Of a stretch of 59,124 nt of DNA, positions 44,267 through 52,291 are shown in pieces; the first letter of the stretch is position 1; every line of letters begins with the position of its first letter. The notes under the pieces are model-generated. The model was not told where the DNA came from, did not search any database, and worked only from the letters and a program-made list of their open reading frames with translations. The position numbers and the translations under genes were made by a program. The DNA lies in assembly GCA_020725645.1 (NCBI GenBank), contig DYEQ01000015.1, positions 1 through 59,124 on the forward strand. The letters are read 5' to 3'. Source of the stretch: Candidatus Fermentithermobacillaceae bacterium (GTDB lineage: Bacteria; Bacillota; Sulfobacillia; Fermentithermobacillales; DUSS01).

Positions 44267-45454
44267 ATGGCAGCGAGTCACGTAAGGGCAAATATATGGA
44301 AGTTATACACTTATTCATTCTTTCACCACCTCATCTTCGCCTACGTTGTGGAGCGTCTCTTCTGGGCCGAACGTGGGGTAACGGTTCAGCAGGTCGTGTT
44401 TCTCGAAATCCTCTATTCCGGCATCGTTCTAGTGCTCGAGGTCCCAACGGGAGCTCTTGCTGACCGGTTCAGCCGGAAGGTGATGATGGTTCTGAGCGCA
44501 GCATTCGCTTTCGGCGAGGTCTTCAGCCTCATCTATGCCCGCAGTTTTCCGGCTTTTGCCGGCGCCATTCTCAGTGCGGCAGTCTCCAAAGCTCTGGCGA
44601 GCGGCACCAGCAACGCGCTTGTCTACGATTCCCTGGCGATGATCCGAGACACCGAGCACTTTGAGATGGTGCTGGGTCGGATCAATTCTCTCGGGCGCAT
44701 AGCCGGCGCAGTTGCAGCTCTAGCCGGGGCCGCCATCGCGTCTAACTATTCCCTCGTATCGACATACTGGTTGTCTCTCGTCAGCACCGCTTGTTCCTTT
44801 CTTGTCGCCCTTTCGCTCACGGAACCCCGGCAAAGAACGTCAGCCACGCGGCCCGCCGTGTGGTCGTACATTCGAACGGCCTACTGGTTTCTGCGGCGAC
44901 GCCGGGATGTCTTGCGCGTAGTCCTCCACGGAATTCTGATTTCTTCTACGGTCGTATACGTCGACGAGTTCTGGCAGCTCTACCTGAAGGAGGTCCGCGT
45001 CGCCGTTGTCTATTTCGGTACCTTCAGCGTCGGGATATCTTTTGCGCTGTCTGCCGGCGCCCTGCTCTCGCACAAGCTCAAGCATGGCGCATCCAGCGAC
45101 TACGCTTACGTAGCCTTGCTGCTGGGCTACGGCGGAGCCGTGCTAGGGGCCGGACTCATGCGCTCCGCCTTCGGGATTCCCTTCGTGTTACTGGCGTATT
45201 TCACTTCCGGCATCTATGAGCCTCTTGTCTCGGGGTATTTGCATCACCGAACTGCCTCGGAACACCGGGCCACGGTGGAATCGTTCCAGTCGCTTGCCGC
45301 ACGGGCCATCACATCACTGGTGGGGTTGGGATTCGGATGGGTTGCTTCACACTCCTCCGTTTCAGCTGGCTACATCTTTCTCGGGATTACCGTGGCATGT
45401 TACGTCTTCTCCTATCTTGCGGTCAGGAAGGGTCGCGTGGAGGAGGATGATTGA
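44267..45454 (+). CDS. Major facilitator superfamily transporter
   Basis: A 395-aa inner-membrane transporter with about eleven to twelve predicted helices. The loop 2-3 signature is present as VPTGALADRFSRKVMMVLSA. I chose the ATG at 44267 (MAASHVRANIWKLY) because GGGAGGAG lies just upstream; the frame is open further back but without a site. The family includes drug and peptide exporters; the substrate cannot be predicted. The 29-bp palindrome upstream suggests repressor control. Confidence 0.92.
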   Translation: MAASHVRANIWKLYTYSFFHHLIFAYVVERLFWAERGVTVQQVVFLEILYSGIVLVLEVPTGALADRFSRKVMMVLSAAFAFGEVFSLIYARSFPAFAGAILSAAVSKALASGTSNALVYDSLAMIRDTEHFEMVLGRINSLGRIAGAVAALAGAAIASNYSLVSTYWLSLVSTACSFLVALSLTEPRQRTSATRPAVWSYIRTAYWFLRRRRDVLRVVLHGILISSTVVYVDEFWQLYLKEVRVAVVYFGTFSVGISFALSAGALLSHKLKHGASSDYAYVALLLGYGGAVLGAGLMRSAFGIPFVLLAYFTSGIYEPLVSGYLHHRTASEHRATVESFQSLAARAITSLVGLGFGWVASHSSVSAGYIFLGITVACYVFSYLAVRKGRVEEDD

Positions 45455-45548
45455 GCAGCTTGGGCCTAGCTTCTTCAGTCCGGAGAGGATGGAAGTCAAG
45501 AAGGCCTTCCAGAAGATGATGATTGGCGAGCCAGGTTTTGTGATGTAA
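45447..45548 (+). CDS. 33-codon frame overlapping the MFS stop (doubtful)
   Basis: An ATG inside the MFS stop region (ATGATTGA overlap) opens a 33-aa frame, MIEQLGPSFFSPER onward, ending at TAA. GGAGGAGG lies directly against the ATG, too close for good initiation. The peptide is of normal composition but matches nothing I know; it could be the leftover of a larger gene, since the following 700 bp looks decayed. Confidence 0.25.
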   Translation: MIEQLGPSFFSPERMEVKKAFQKMMIGEPGFVM

Positions 45549-45698
45549 ACGAATCCGGGCGGCAGCGAAGTCGTCACAGGTCGCAGGAACGCTCTTTGGA
45601 GACCTTAAGCCGGCAAACTTTTCCGGAATCCCACGCGTCTATATTAGTAAAGGGGGATCTCCCGAAGGCGTACGGTGGGAGGCGACGCGGTTGGTCCC

Positions 45699-45796
45699 GG
45701 CGCAAAGCGAAACCGCGCGAGGACCGGATGCTGGCTGAGCGGCCAGGTAGTCGCCCAGCCTGCGTGCCGCGGCGCAAAGCGAAATCGTACGAAGGA
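45699..45796. repeat. Imperfect direct repeat, offset 71 bp
   Basis: CGGCGCAAAGCGAAACCG (45699) and CGGCGCAAAGCGAAATCG (45770) start two ~27-bp copies that continue GCGAGGA and TACGAAGGA. It lies in non-coding sequence between the MFS and dehydrogenase genes. Confidence 0.8.
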
Positions 45797-45896
45797 GTAG
45801 ATACCAGAGGTGACTACATGCCCAGACAGCAGCACTGACCTTGCCCATGCCGAAAGCTTTGCGCTCGAAACACCCACGGTGAAACGGGCGATCAAA

Positions 45897-45920
45897 GGCG
45901 ACAAAGAATCTCTTGTCGCC
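45897..45920. terminator. GC-rich perfect hairpin, possible bidirectional terminator
   Basis: GGCGACAA (45897-45904) pairs with TTGTCGCC (45913-45920) around an 8-nt loop. Only short T-rich tails follow on either strand (TGCGTTT on plus; TTTGATC on minus), so termination is plausible but weak. It lies between the plus-strand MFS and the minus-strand dehydrogenase genes, where a shared terminator is expected. Confidence 0.4.
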
Positions 45921-45934
45921 TGCGTTTCGGTCCT

Positions 45935-46283
45935 ATGACCTGCAGGGATAAACCGGGTGTTACCTGGGAAGTAGACTTTCCGGTCCCGGTGTTCCCCGAA
46001 ACGTCCATCCGAAAAATAGCTATCGGACGCGAGGTCACCTCGGGTGACGTCCGGATCCGCGTCGATTACATCACGCTTGCTCCCACTCAGACGGTTATCG
46101 AGTGTACCGCAAGCCCTGCCAACGGCGAAGGCACTGCGTTCTCTCCGTACAGACCCCTTTACCGGTGGTTCTTTGAGCCGATAAGCGGTGGCGAGTTCTC
46201 CGTCTTCTTTCAACCAACTCGAGCGGAAGATACTTTGAAAGGGAATCCAGTGTCTCCGCATCGCCAGCTTATCCGCCCAAGCC
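45935..46283 (+). pseudogene. Possible remnant of a beta-rich (anti-sigma/DUF4179-like) domain
   Basis: An open frame of ~116 codons before it runs into the antisense end of the dehydrogenase gene. The segment IAIGREVTSGDVRIRVDYITLAPTQTVIECTA reads like one extracellular immunoglobulin-type beta domain as found at the C-terminus of some membrane anti-sigma factors. There is no good start or ribosome site and the 3' end is lost. Alternatively it is chance coding on the wrong strand. Confidence 0.3.
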
Positions 46284-47276
46284 TCAGTATTGCTGAATCA
46301 CCTCCGGATTCACCGGCGTGTGAACATGGCCTGTGAGGAGATAATCCCGGATGTTTTGCGCGGCAAGGAGTGCCATGTCCGTCCTGGTCTTTACGGTGGC
46401 GCTGCCGACGTGAGGCAAGAGCACCACGTTGGGAAGGGTGCGAAGTGGGCTGTCCATAGGGAGCGGTTCAACCTCGAAGACATCGAGACCTGCCGCCCAA
46501 ATCCACCCTTCACTAAGCGCCTTGCAAAGGGCTCGTTCATCGACAACCGCTCCCCTCGCCGTGTTGATTAGCACGGCGGTGGGTTTCATCATGCGAAGCT
46601 CCCGCTCCCCGATGAAGCCCCTGGTTTCCGGCGTAAGAGGAAGATGAAGCGATACGTAGTCTGACTCGCGGAGAAGGGCCTCCTTGTCCACGTAGCGCGC
46701 CCCGATCTCCTCTTCGACCTGGGGGTTCCGCCTTTTCGAGTAATACAGCACCTTCATATCGAAGCCCCGAGCCCTCTTGGCAACAGCCTGCCCGATCCGG
46801 CCTATCCCCACGATGCCCAGGGTAGCGCCGTAAACTTCCTTTCCCGTAAGGAACATCGGCGACCACGTCTTCCACTGCCCTTTCAAGAGGAAGTCCCTGG
46901 CCTCGGGAAGCCTGCGCGCCGTGGCGAGAAGAAGCGCAAACGCCAGATCCGCCGTAGCATCCGTGAGGACGTCCGGGGTGTTCGTGACGACTATGCCACG
47001 CTCCGTGCAAGAACCCACGTCTACGTTGTCGTATCCTACCGCCATGTTGGCGACGATTTTAAGGCGCGGGGCTGCGTCCAGCAGCTCGCGGTCCACCTTC
47101 TCCGTGAGAACGCAGAGGAGCCCGTCAACCTCTTTAACTTCCCGCATCAGCACATCTCTGGGAACCGCCTCGGCCTCCTCGGACCACACAGAGACATCGA
47201 GACTCTCCATGAGGAGCGCAATGGCGGGGTCGGGGATTTTCCTGGTTATGTATACCTTAGGTCGGGTCATCGGCAA
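46284..47276 (-). CDS. D-isomer 2-hydroxyacid dehydrogenase (glyoxylate/hydroxypyruvate reductase-like)
   Basis: A 330-aa NAD(P)-dependent dehydrogenase. The Rossmann motif is GIVGIGRIGQAVAKRA, and the catalytic Arg, Glu and His lie in LINTARGAVVDE, AGLDVFEVEP and LLPHVGSAT. Length and the VGYDNVDV segment fit the glyoxylate reductase (GyaR) group more than 3-phosphoglycerate dehydrogenase, which would be longer. The TTG at 47276 has GGAGG at ideal distance; an ATG two codons later is the alternative. Transcribed alone. Confidence 0.9.
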   Translation of the reverse strand: MPMTRPKVYITRKIPDPAIALLMESLDVSVWSEEAEAVPRDVLMREVKEVDGLLCVLTEKVDRELLDAAPRLKIVANMAVGYDNVDVGSCTERGIVVTNTPDVLTDATADLAFALLLATARRLPEARDFLLKGQWKTWSPMFLTGKEVYGATLGIVGIGRIGQAVAKRARGFDMKVLYYSKRRNPQVEEEIGARYVDKEALLRESDYVSLHLPLTPETRGFIGERELRMMKPTAVLINTARGAVVDERALCKALSEGWIWAAGLDVFEVEPLPMDSPLRTLPNVVLLPHVGSATVKTRTDMALLAAQNIRDYLLTGHVHTPVNPEVIQQY

Positions 47277-47437
47277 GCTCGTCCTCCAAAGTCTGTAAAT
47301 AAACCTCTGAACCTACGGGGCTCGCCGTCGCGGTCCTCACCTACCACTCCACTGGTCCAACTTTGAGCTCAAGTTTGAAAGCTACAGCACAACCCTCTCA
47401 ACGCCAAAACCAACCCCGCGCTGTCTCGAAGCAGCTC

Positions 47438-47797
47438 TTACGGTTTCAGACCCGCGCTTATCTCGTCCAGTCTCGATTTCGCTTCCGGAATCTCGGCCAC
47501 GAATTTCGCCACGGTGTCACAAGGGTAGCCGGAACAGTAACCGCAATTGGGGTGCTTTTTCTCGATCGCGCACGCCCGGATGGGACACTCGCCGCACCAC
47601 GCGTTCAGACGCCCCCTGATCTCGGGCAGACAGCCGTCGCACACGATCACTTCCGGGGTTATAGGCAGTCCAAGTTCTCTCGCCCATTTCTCCGCCGTTC
47701 GCTTGAGCAGGTCGTGGTCGCCGGTCTGGGTGGCGATGTACGCTGGACAGGCAGTGCACTCTATGCCGCAAAAAGCGATGATTTCCCGCTTTTCCAT
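47438..47797 (-). CDS. DUF3795 cysteine-rich protein
   Basis: A 119-aa protein with ten cysteines in the DUF3795 pattern: IAFCGIECTACPAYIAT, CDGCLPE, WCGECPIRACAIEK and NCGYCSGYPCDTV. It is probably a metal- or Fe-S-binding protein; function is unknown. Length is typical. It lies upstream of no obvious partner; thioredoxin is 72 bp to its right on the same strand. Confidence 0.85.
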   Translation of the reverse strand: MEKREIIAFCGIECTACPAYIATQTGDHDLLKRTAEKWARELGLPITPEVIVCDGCLPEIRGRLNAWCGECPIRACAIEKKHPNCGYCSGYPCDTVAKFVAEIPEAKSRLDEISAGLKP

Positions 47798-47869
47798 GGG
47801 ATTTTCCCTCCTAAGTACGCATCATGGATGGAGCTTTTGGGCGACCGTGGAGCACCCCGCCTGGCAGCC

Positions 47870-48220
47870 TCATCCATTCAGAAGGCTTTCAAGCCAGGTA
47901 ACAACGTCTCTATCCGCGATTTTCCCCTCGAACCGGCCAAGCAGCGCAGGGCCTTTAAATGCTAGGAGCGTCGGAATCGCTGTGATACCGAATCTCGATG
48001 CCAGCGACGGCTCGGCATCCACATTCACTTTGAAGAAGGAAATCTTCCCTGCAAATTCCGGTGCCACCCGGTCCAGAACCGCGCCCATCGCTTTGCACGG
48101 TCTGCACCAGGGCGCCCAGAAATCAATAACCGAAACCCGGCTGTTTTGAAGAGCTTTTGCCAGGCCGGCCTCATTAAGGTCGACGAATATCCCGGTTTCC
48201 ATCAGCTTGTCTCCGCTCAT
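47870..48220 (-). CDS. Thioredoxin-like protein (CRPC active site)
   Basis: A 116-aa thioredoxin fold. The active site is WAPWCRPCK (Cys39, Cys42), with Arg replacing the usual Gly, and the cis-proline loop is ITAIPTLLAF. It should act as a protein disulfide reductase with a shifted redox potential. The ATG at 48220 (GGAGG ~11 nt upstream) or the ATG at 48202 (GGAGA 7 nt upstream) could start it. It lies 46 bp after coaE, possibly co-transcribed. Confidence 0.92.
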   Translation of the reverse strand: MSGDKLMETGIFVDLNEAGLAKALQNSRVSVIDFWAPWCRPCKAMGAVLDRVAPEFAGKISFFKVNVDAEPSLASRFGITAIPTLLAFKGPALLGRFEGKIADRDVVTWLESLLNG

Positions 48221-48266
48221 TTGCCCCGTTTCCTCCCGCCCGTGTTGTTCCCGGAAGCGTTCTTGC

Positions 48267-49049
48267 CTACTGCATCGCGATCTGCCGGATCTTTCGCCGG
48301 ACTTCCTGCCACAGTGCCAGTACCTGTTTCCTGGTAGACTCCGGGTCCCCCCGGTTATCTATCACCACATCCGACAATCTCTCTTTTTCCGGCAAGGGCA
48401 TTTGCGACGATATTCTCGAGAGCGCCTCAGCTTTCGAGTATCCGTTCCGCCTGATGAGCCTCTGCATTTGGGTTTCAGGGTCCACCGACACTACCCATAC
48501 CTCATCAACGAGCTTGTCCGCACCAACCTCAAACAGGAGAGGAGCATCCAGCACGACTACCTTCACGTTCAACTTCCTCCTGGAACGCCCGGCCTCTCTC
48601 TCTACGGCGCTTCTTTTCTCCCCCGCGTCTTTTATCTTCACCATGCCTTCCTGCTCCGCCACGCCTTCCATCCCTGCCACGTTCTCCTGCTCCCCTGTAC
48701 CTTCCTTCCCCTCTACGGCTTCCCTCGACAGTTTCGCGAGCGTCTCTTCCACCCTGGCCATCACCAACGGGTGGATGATTGAATCGAGCTTGTCCAGTGC
48801 TTCTTTATCTCCGAATACCATACCGCCTAGTTTTCGCCTATTGATAGTCCCGTCAGGCCTGAGAATGCCCGGACCGAAGGCGTCGACAACCCGGCGCCAT
48901 CCGGCGGTACCCGGTGAGACAACCTCGCGGCTCACCTCGTCGGCGTCGATAATAACCGCTCCCAGCTCCCGGAGCATCCGTGACACGGTGCTCTTCCCGC
49001 TGGCTATCCCGCCTGTCAAACCTATAACATACAGACCCAGGTATTTCAT
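48267..49049 (-). CDS. coaE: Dephospho-CoA kinase
   Basis: The last enzyme of CoA synthesis; phosphorylates the 3' ribose hydroxyl. The P-loop is GLTGGIASGKSTVSRM, followed by ADEVSREVV, HPLV and VVLDAPLLFE. It is 260 aa against the usual ~200 because of a ~45-residue Glu/Lys/Gly-rich insertion (about 98-145 of this start) that shows a 12-residue internal repeat (EGTGEQENVAGM; EGVAEQEGMVKI). The ATG at 49049 has GGAAGGA upstream. It follows polA by ~133 bp. Confidence 0.95.
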   Translation of the reverse strand: MKYLGLYVIGLTGGIASGKSTVSRMLRELGAVIIDADEVSREVVSPGTAGWRRVVDAFGPGILRPDGTINRRKLGGMVFGDKEALDKLDSIIHPLVMARVEETLAKLSREAVEGKEGTGEQENVAGMEGVAEQEGMVKIKDAGEKRSAVEREAGRSRRKLNVKVVVLDAPLLFEVGADKLVDEVWVVSVDPETQMQRLIRRNGYSKAEALSRISSQMPLPEKERLSDVVIDNRGDPESTRKQVLALWQEVRRKIRQIAMQ

Positions 49050-49080
49050 GTCGTCCTTCCGCTCCCGGTTTGTCGGGGCA

Positions 49081-49175
49081 AACCTGTCAATTTGGCACCT
49101 TTTCAGCCAGGAAACCTGCCAATCTGGCACCTTCCGGCCGGGAAACCTGTCAAACTGGCCAACCCGGCACCTTCA
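49081..49175. repeat. Three tandem ~31-32-bp repeats between polA and coaE
   Basis: AACCTGTCAATTTGGCACC (49081), AACCTGCCAATCTGGCACC (49113) and a divergent third copy from 49144 are tandem, with offsets of 32 and 31 bp. They fill the intergenic space between the polA stop and the coaE ribosome site. Confidence 0.85.
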
Positions 49176-49182
49176 GTTACAA

Positions 49183-52100
49183 TCATACCTCGTACCACGT
49201 CTCCCCGACCCCTATGTCCACCTCAAGCGGAACCGAGAGCTCTTTAACCTTCTCCATCTCTTCCCGAACCATCTTTTCCATGACATCCCGTTCGTCCGGG
49301 GGGATTTCGAAGATGAGCTCGTCGTGGACCTGGAGGATCATCTTCGACTTGAGTCCTTCCTTCCGAAGCCGCTCGAATATCCTCACCATCGCCAGTTTGA
49401 TGATGTCCGCGGCGGAACCCTGTATGGGAGTGTTGATGGCGGTCCGCTCCGCAAATCCCCTGACAGCTCTGTTCTTCGCGTTGATATCGGGAATCGGCCG
49501 CCGGCGCCCGAAAATGGTCGTCACGTAACCGTCCTTTCTCGCCTTCTCAATCGCTTCATCCATATACTTTTTGACCATGGGGTAACGCCGGAAGTAAGCA
49601 TCGATAAACTGGCGAGCTTCCTCCCTGCTTACACCCGTTTGCTTTGCCAGGCCGTAGTCGGATATCCCGTATACGACGCCGAAGTTCACCGCCTTAGCTC
49701 TGGAGCGGAGCTCGGGCGTCACATCTTCCAGCGGCACCCCGAAAATCTCCGAAGCGGTCCGCCTGTGGATGTCTTCCCTCCGGCGGAAGGCGTCGATGAG
49801 GGACGGGTCGCCCGATACGTGGGCCAGCACTCTGAGCTCGATCTGCGAGTAATCCGCGGAAAGGAGAAGGCACCCCGCTTCTGCCCTGAATATCTTCCTT
49901 ATCGTCTTGCCCAGATCGCCCCTGACCGGGATGTTCTGAAGGTTCGGTTCCGAACTGGAAAGCCTGCCGGTGGCGGTTACCGTCTGGTGGAACGTGGAGT
50001 GAATCCTTCCGTCCTCGCCCACCACGTCGGGGAGAATGTCCAGATAGGTGGACTTCAGCTTCTGGTACTGCCGGTATTCCAGTATCCGCTCAGCTATCTC
50101 GTGGTGTTGCGACAGCTCCTCCAGAACCTCTGCGTCGGTGGAATACCCCGTCTTGGTCTTTTTCACTGGCGGGAGCTTTAAATCTTCAAACAGGACCTCC
50201 TGGAGCTGCTTGGGCGACCCTATGTTGAACCTCTTCCCCGCCAGCCGGTAGATGGTTTCCTCGACATCCCCTATTCTGCTCTCGAATTCCTTCGCGAGAT
50301 CTCTGCCCGTCTCGAGGTCCACGCATATCCCTGAAACCTCCATCGCCGCCAGGACCTCGATGAGGGGAAATTCGATTTCGACTGCGAGCTCATAGAGCTT
50401 CTCTTCCGATAGCCGCTGCCGCAGTCTGTCTACGAGAAGCGCCGACGCAACGGCGCCGCGAGCCAGGTGAGTTCTGTGAGAAGAAACCGCGTCACGACCG
50501 TCCCTCTCCGCCTTCGGCCACTCGTAGCGGGACGGCGGGATATCCAGCGAGATTTCGTGGGCGGAGAAGTCAGCGATTTTGTACGCAGTCCTGGTGGGAT
50601 CAAGGAGGTACATCGCAACCTGCGTATCGAACACTCCGCCCCGGACCTGGAAGCCCCGCTTCATGGCCAGCACGTAGAGCCACTTTATATCGTGGCCGAC
50701 CTTTCGAATCGAAGCGTCTTCCAGCAAGGTTCGGAGAGAGTCGGGAAGCACGACTCCGTCCGCGGCCAGGTAAGCTTTTCTTCCGTCTGAAAGACCTACG
50801 AGACCGGGAATCCCCTTCTCCCGGTCCTCGGGCACCGAATAAACCGACAGAACACCGGACCGCCTTACCTCGTCACAGAATCTTTCCACGTCTTCGGGGG
50901 TTTTCAGCAAATGGATTTCGGGAGGTTCCTCTGCAAAAAGCGCGGGACGGAACGGCGCTCCCTCCGCCGGTTGCCTGCCCGGAGCGGGCAGTCGTCCCGG
51001 CTCCCCACCTGAACCCGGCGGCCGTCGCGCATCCAGACCCTCCACCAACCCCGGTTCCGGCCGGCCGGTGCCGCGCTCCACCAGTCCAGCTCGTCCAGAG
51101 CCATCTTGCTCCGCACTCGCCCGCTCGCGATCTAGTTGTTCCGCACCCGGCTGCGGAGCTAGCCCCGTTTCCGTACGTTGTCCCCCTACAGAGACCTGCG
51201 ACTCGTGAGGACCCCGGTCCTTCGCAGACGAAGGCAGGAGCCTGAGCCTCGATATCAGCGAGTGGAATTCAAGCCGCCTGAACACCTCCGCCGCTTTCTC
51301 CGGGTCCATGCCTGCCCATTCGTACCGTCCTAGGTCCTCGTCTACCGGGGCGTCTTTTGAGATAGTGGCGAGTTCCCTGGAAAGAAAGGCCATTTCTCGC
51401 CCGTTTTTCAAGAGGGACTGCACCCTCGCCGGACCGATCTCGTCCAGGTGCTCGAAGACCCCTTCCAAGTTCGAATAACGCTTGAGGAGGTCGATAGCTG
51501 TTTTTTCCCCGATGCCTTTAACCCCCGGTATGTTGTCGCTGTGGTCGCCCGCCAGGCCCTTCATGTCGGGTATCTGCGCCGGTTCGATGCCGACCTCTTC
51601 GTGGATCCTGTCCGGATCGAACTCTCTCACATCGCTGATACCCTTTACAGGGACTACGGCGGAAACCGCAGGACATACAAGCTGCAAGCAATCCCGGTCG
51701 CCGGACAAAATCAAGACCGAGAAGCCCTCCTCAGCGGCCTTCCGGGAAAGCGTCCCGATGATATCGTCGGCCTCGTAGCCTTCTTTCTCGGCCACGGGTA
51801 TTCTCAGCGCGTCGAGAACCCCACGAAGCAATGGGATTTGCGCTTTGAACTCGTCTGGCGGGGGCTTCCGCGTAGCTTTGTATTCAGCGAAGGTTTGGTG
51901 ACGAAAAGTGGGCCCTGGAAGGTCGAACGCCGCGACAACGTGAGTCGGCTTTCTCTCCGCCAGAAACCTGAGAAGCATGTTTACGAACCCGTAAACGGCG
52001 TTGGTGGGAACGCCCGACTGCGTATGGAGGGCCGGAACTGCGTAAAACGCCCTTCTGGCGAGAGAATGGGTATCTACGAGGAGAATGACCTTGCGCCCTG

Positions 52101-52209
52101 AGCCGCCGGTGCCCACGTCACCGCCACTCACGCCACCGGCGCCTGCATCACCGGTTTCTTCGGAGTTCGGGGTCATCAGGACCCAATGCGACTTCCAATG
52201 ATAGCTCAA
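49183..52209 (-). CDS. polA: DNA polymerase I
   Basis: A 1008-aa family A polymerase. The N-terminal 5'-3' exonuclease/flap domain (ILLVDTHSLARRAFYAV, DRDCLQLV, GLAGDHSDNIPGVKGIG) is intact. The middle 3'-5' exonuclease domain lacks the DxE motif: VLSVYSVPEDREKG stands in its place, so proofreading is probably lost. The polymerase domain has motif A SADYSQIELRVLAHVSGD, motif B AKAVNFGVVYGIS and motif C LQVHDELIFE. A ~90-residue Gly/Arg/Pro-rich insertion (about 335-430) separates the domains. The start is TTG with AAAGGGGG upstream; the ATG at 52176 is the alternative. Members run ~850-930 aa. Confidence 0.97.
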   Translation of the reverse strand: MSYHWKSHWVLMTPNSEETGDAGAGGVSGGDVGTGGSGRKVILLVDTHSLARRAFYAVPALHTQSGVPTNAVYGFVNMLLRFLAERKPTHVVAAFDLPGPTFRHQTFAEYKATRKPPPDEFKAQIPLLRGVLDALRIPVAEKEGYEADDIIGTLSRKAAEEGFSVLILSGDRDCLQLVCPAVSAVVPVKGISDVREFDPDRIHEEVGIEPAQIPDMKGLAGDHSDNIPGVKGIGEKTAIDLLKRYSNLEGVFEHLDEIGPARVQSLLKNGREMAFLSRELATISKDAPVDEDLGRYEWAGMDPEKAAEVFRRLEFHSLISRLRLLPSSAKDRGPHESQVSVGGQRTETGLAPQPGAEQLDRERASAEQDGSGRAGLVERGTGRPEPGLVEGLDARRPPGSGGEPGRLPAPGRQPAEGAPFRPALFAEEPPEIHLLKTPEDVERFCDEVRRSGVLSVYSVPEDREKGIPGLVGLSDGRKAYLAADGVVLPDSLRTLLEDASIRKVGHDIKWLYVLAMKRGFQVRGGVFDTQVAMYLLDPTRTAYKIADFSAHEISLDIPPSRYEWPKAERDGRDAVSSHRTHLARGAVASALLVDRLRQRLSEEKLYELAVEIEFPLIEVLAAMEVSGICVDLETGRDLAKEFESRIGDVEETIYRLAGKRFNIGSPKQLQEVLFEDLKLPPVKKTKTGYSTDAEVLEELSQHHEIAERILEYRQYQKLKSTYLDILPDVVGEDGRIHSTFHQTVTATGRLSSSEPNLQNIPVRGDLGKTIRKIFRAEAGCLLLSADYSQIELRVLAHVSGDPSLIDAFRRREDIHRRTASEIFGVPLEDVTPELRSRAKAVNFGVVYGISDYGLAKQTGVSREEARQFIDAYFRRYPMVKKYMDEAIEKARKDGYVTTIFGRRRPIPDINAKNRAVRGFAERTAINTPIQGSAADIIKLAMVRIFERLRKEGLKSKMILQVHDELIFEIPPDERDVMEKMVREEMEKVKELSVPLEVDIGVGETWYEV

Positions 52210-52291
52210 GTGGGAGGCCCCCTTTCCGGTATGGCCTCACCCTCCTCGCGCCGGGCTGCGACCACCTTGCGGCCAGCTCGACAAGCTACGA

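Noticed and set aside
48454-50181. A 575-codon plus-strand open frame
   Set aside because: It is antisense to coaE and polA, both with intact motifs; high-GC codon use keeps the opposite frame open. Composition (Ser/Pro/Arg-rich) is not protein-like.
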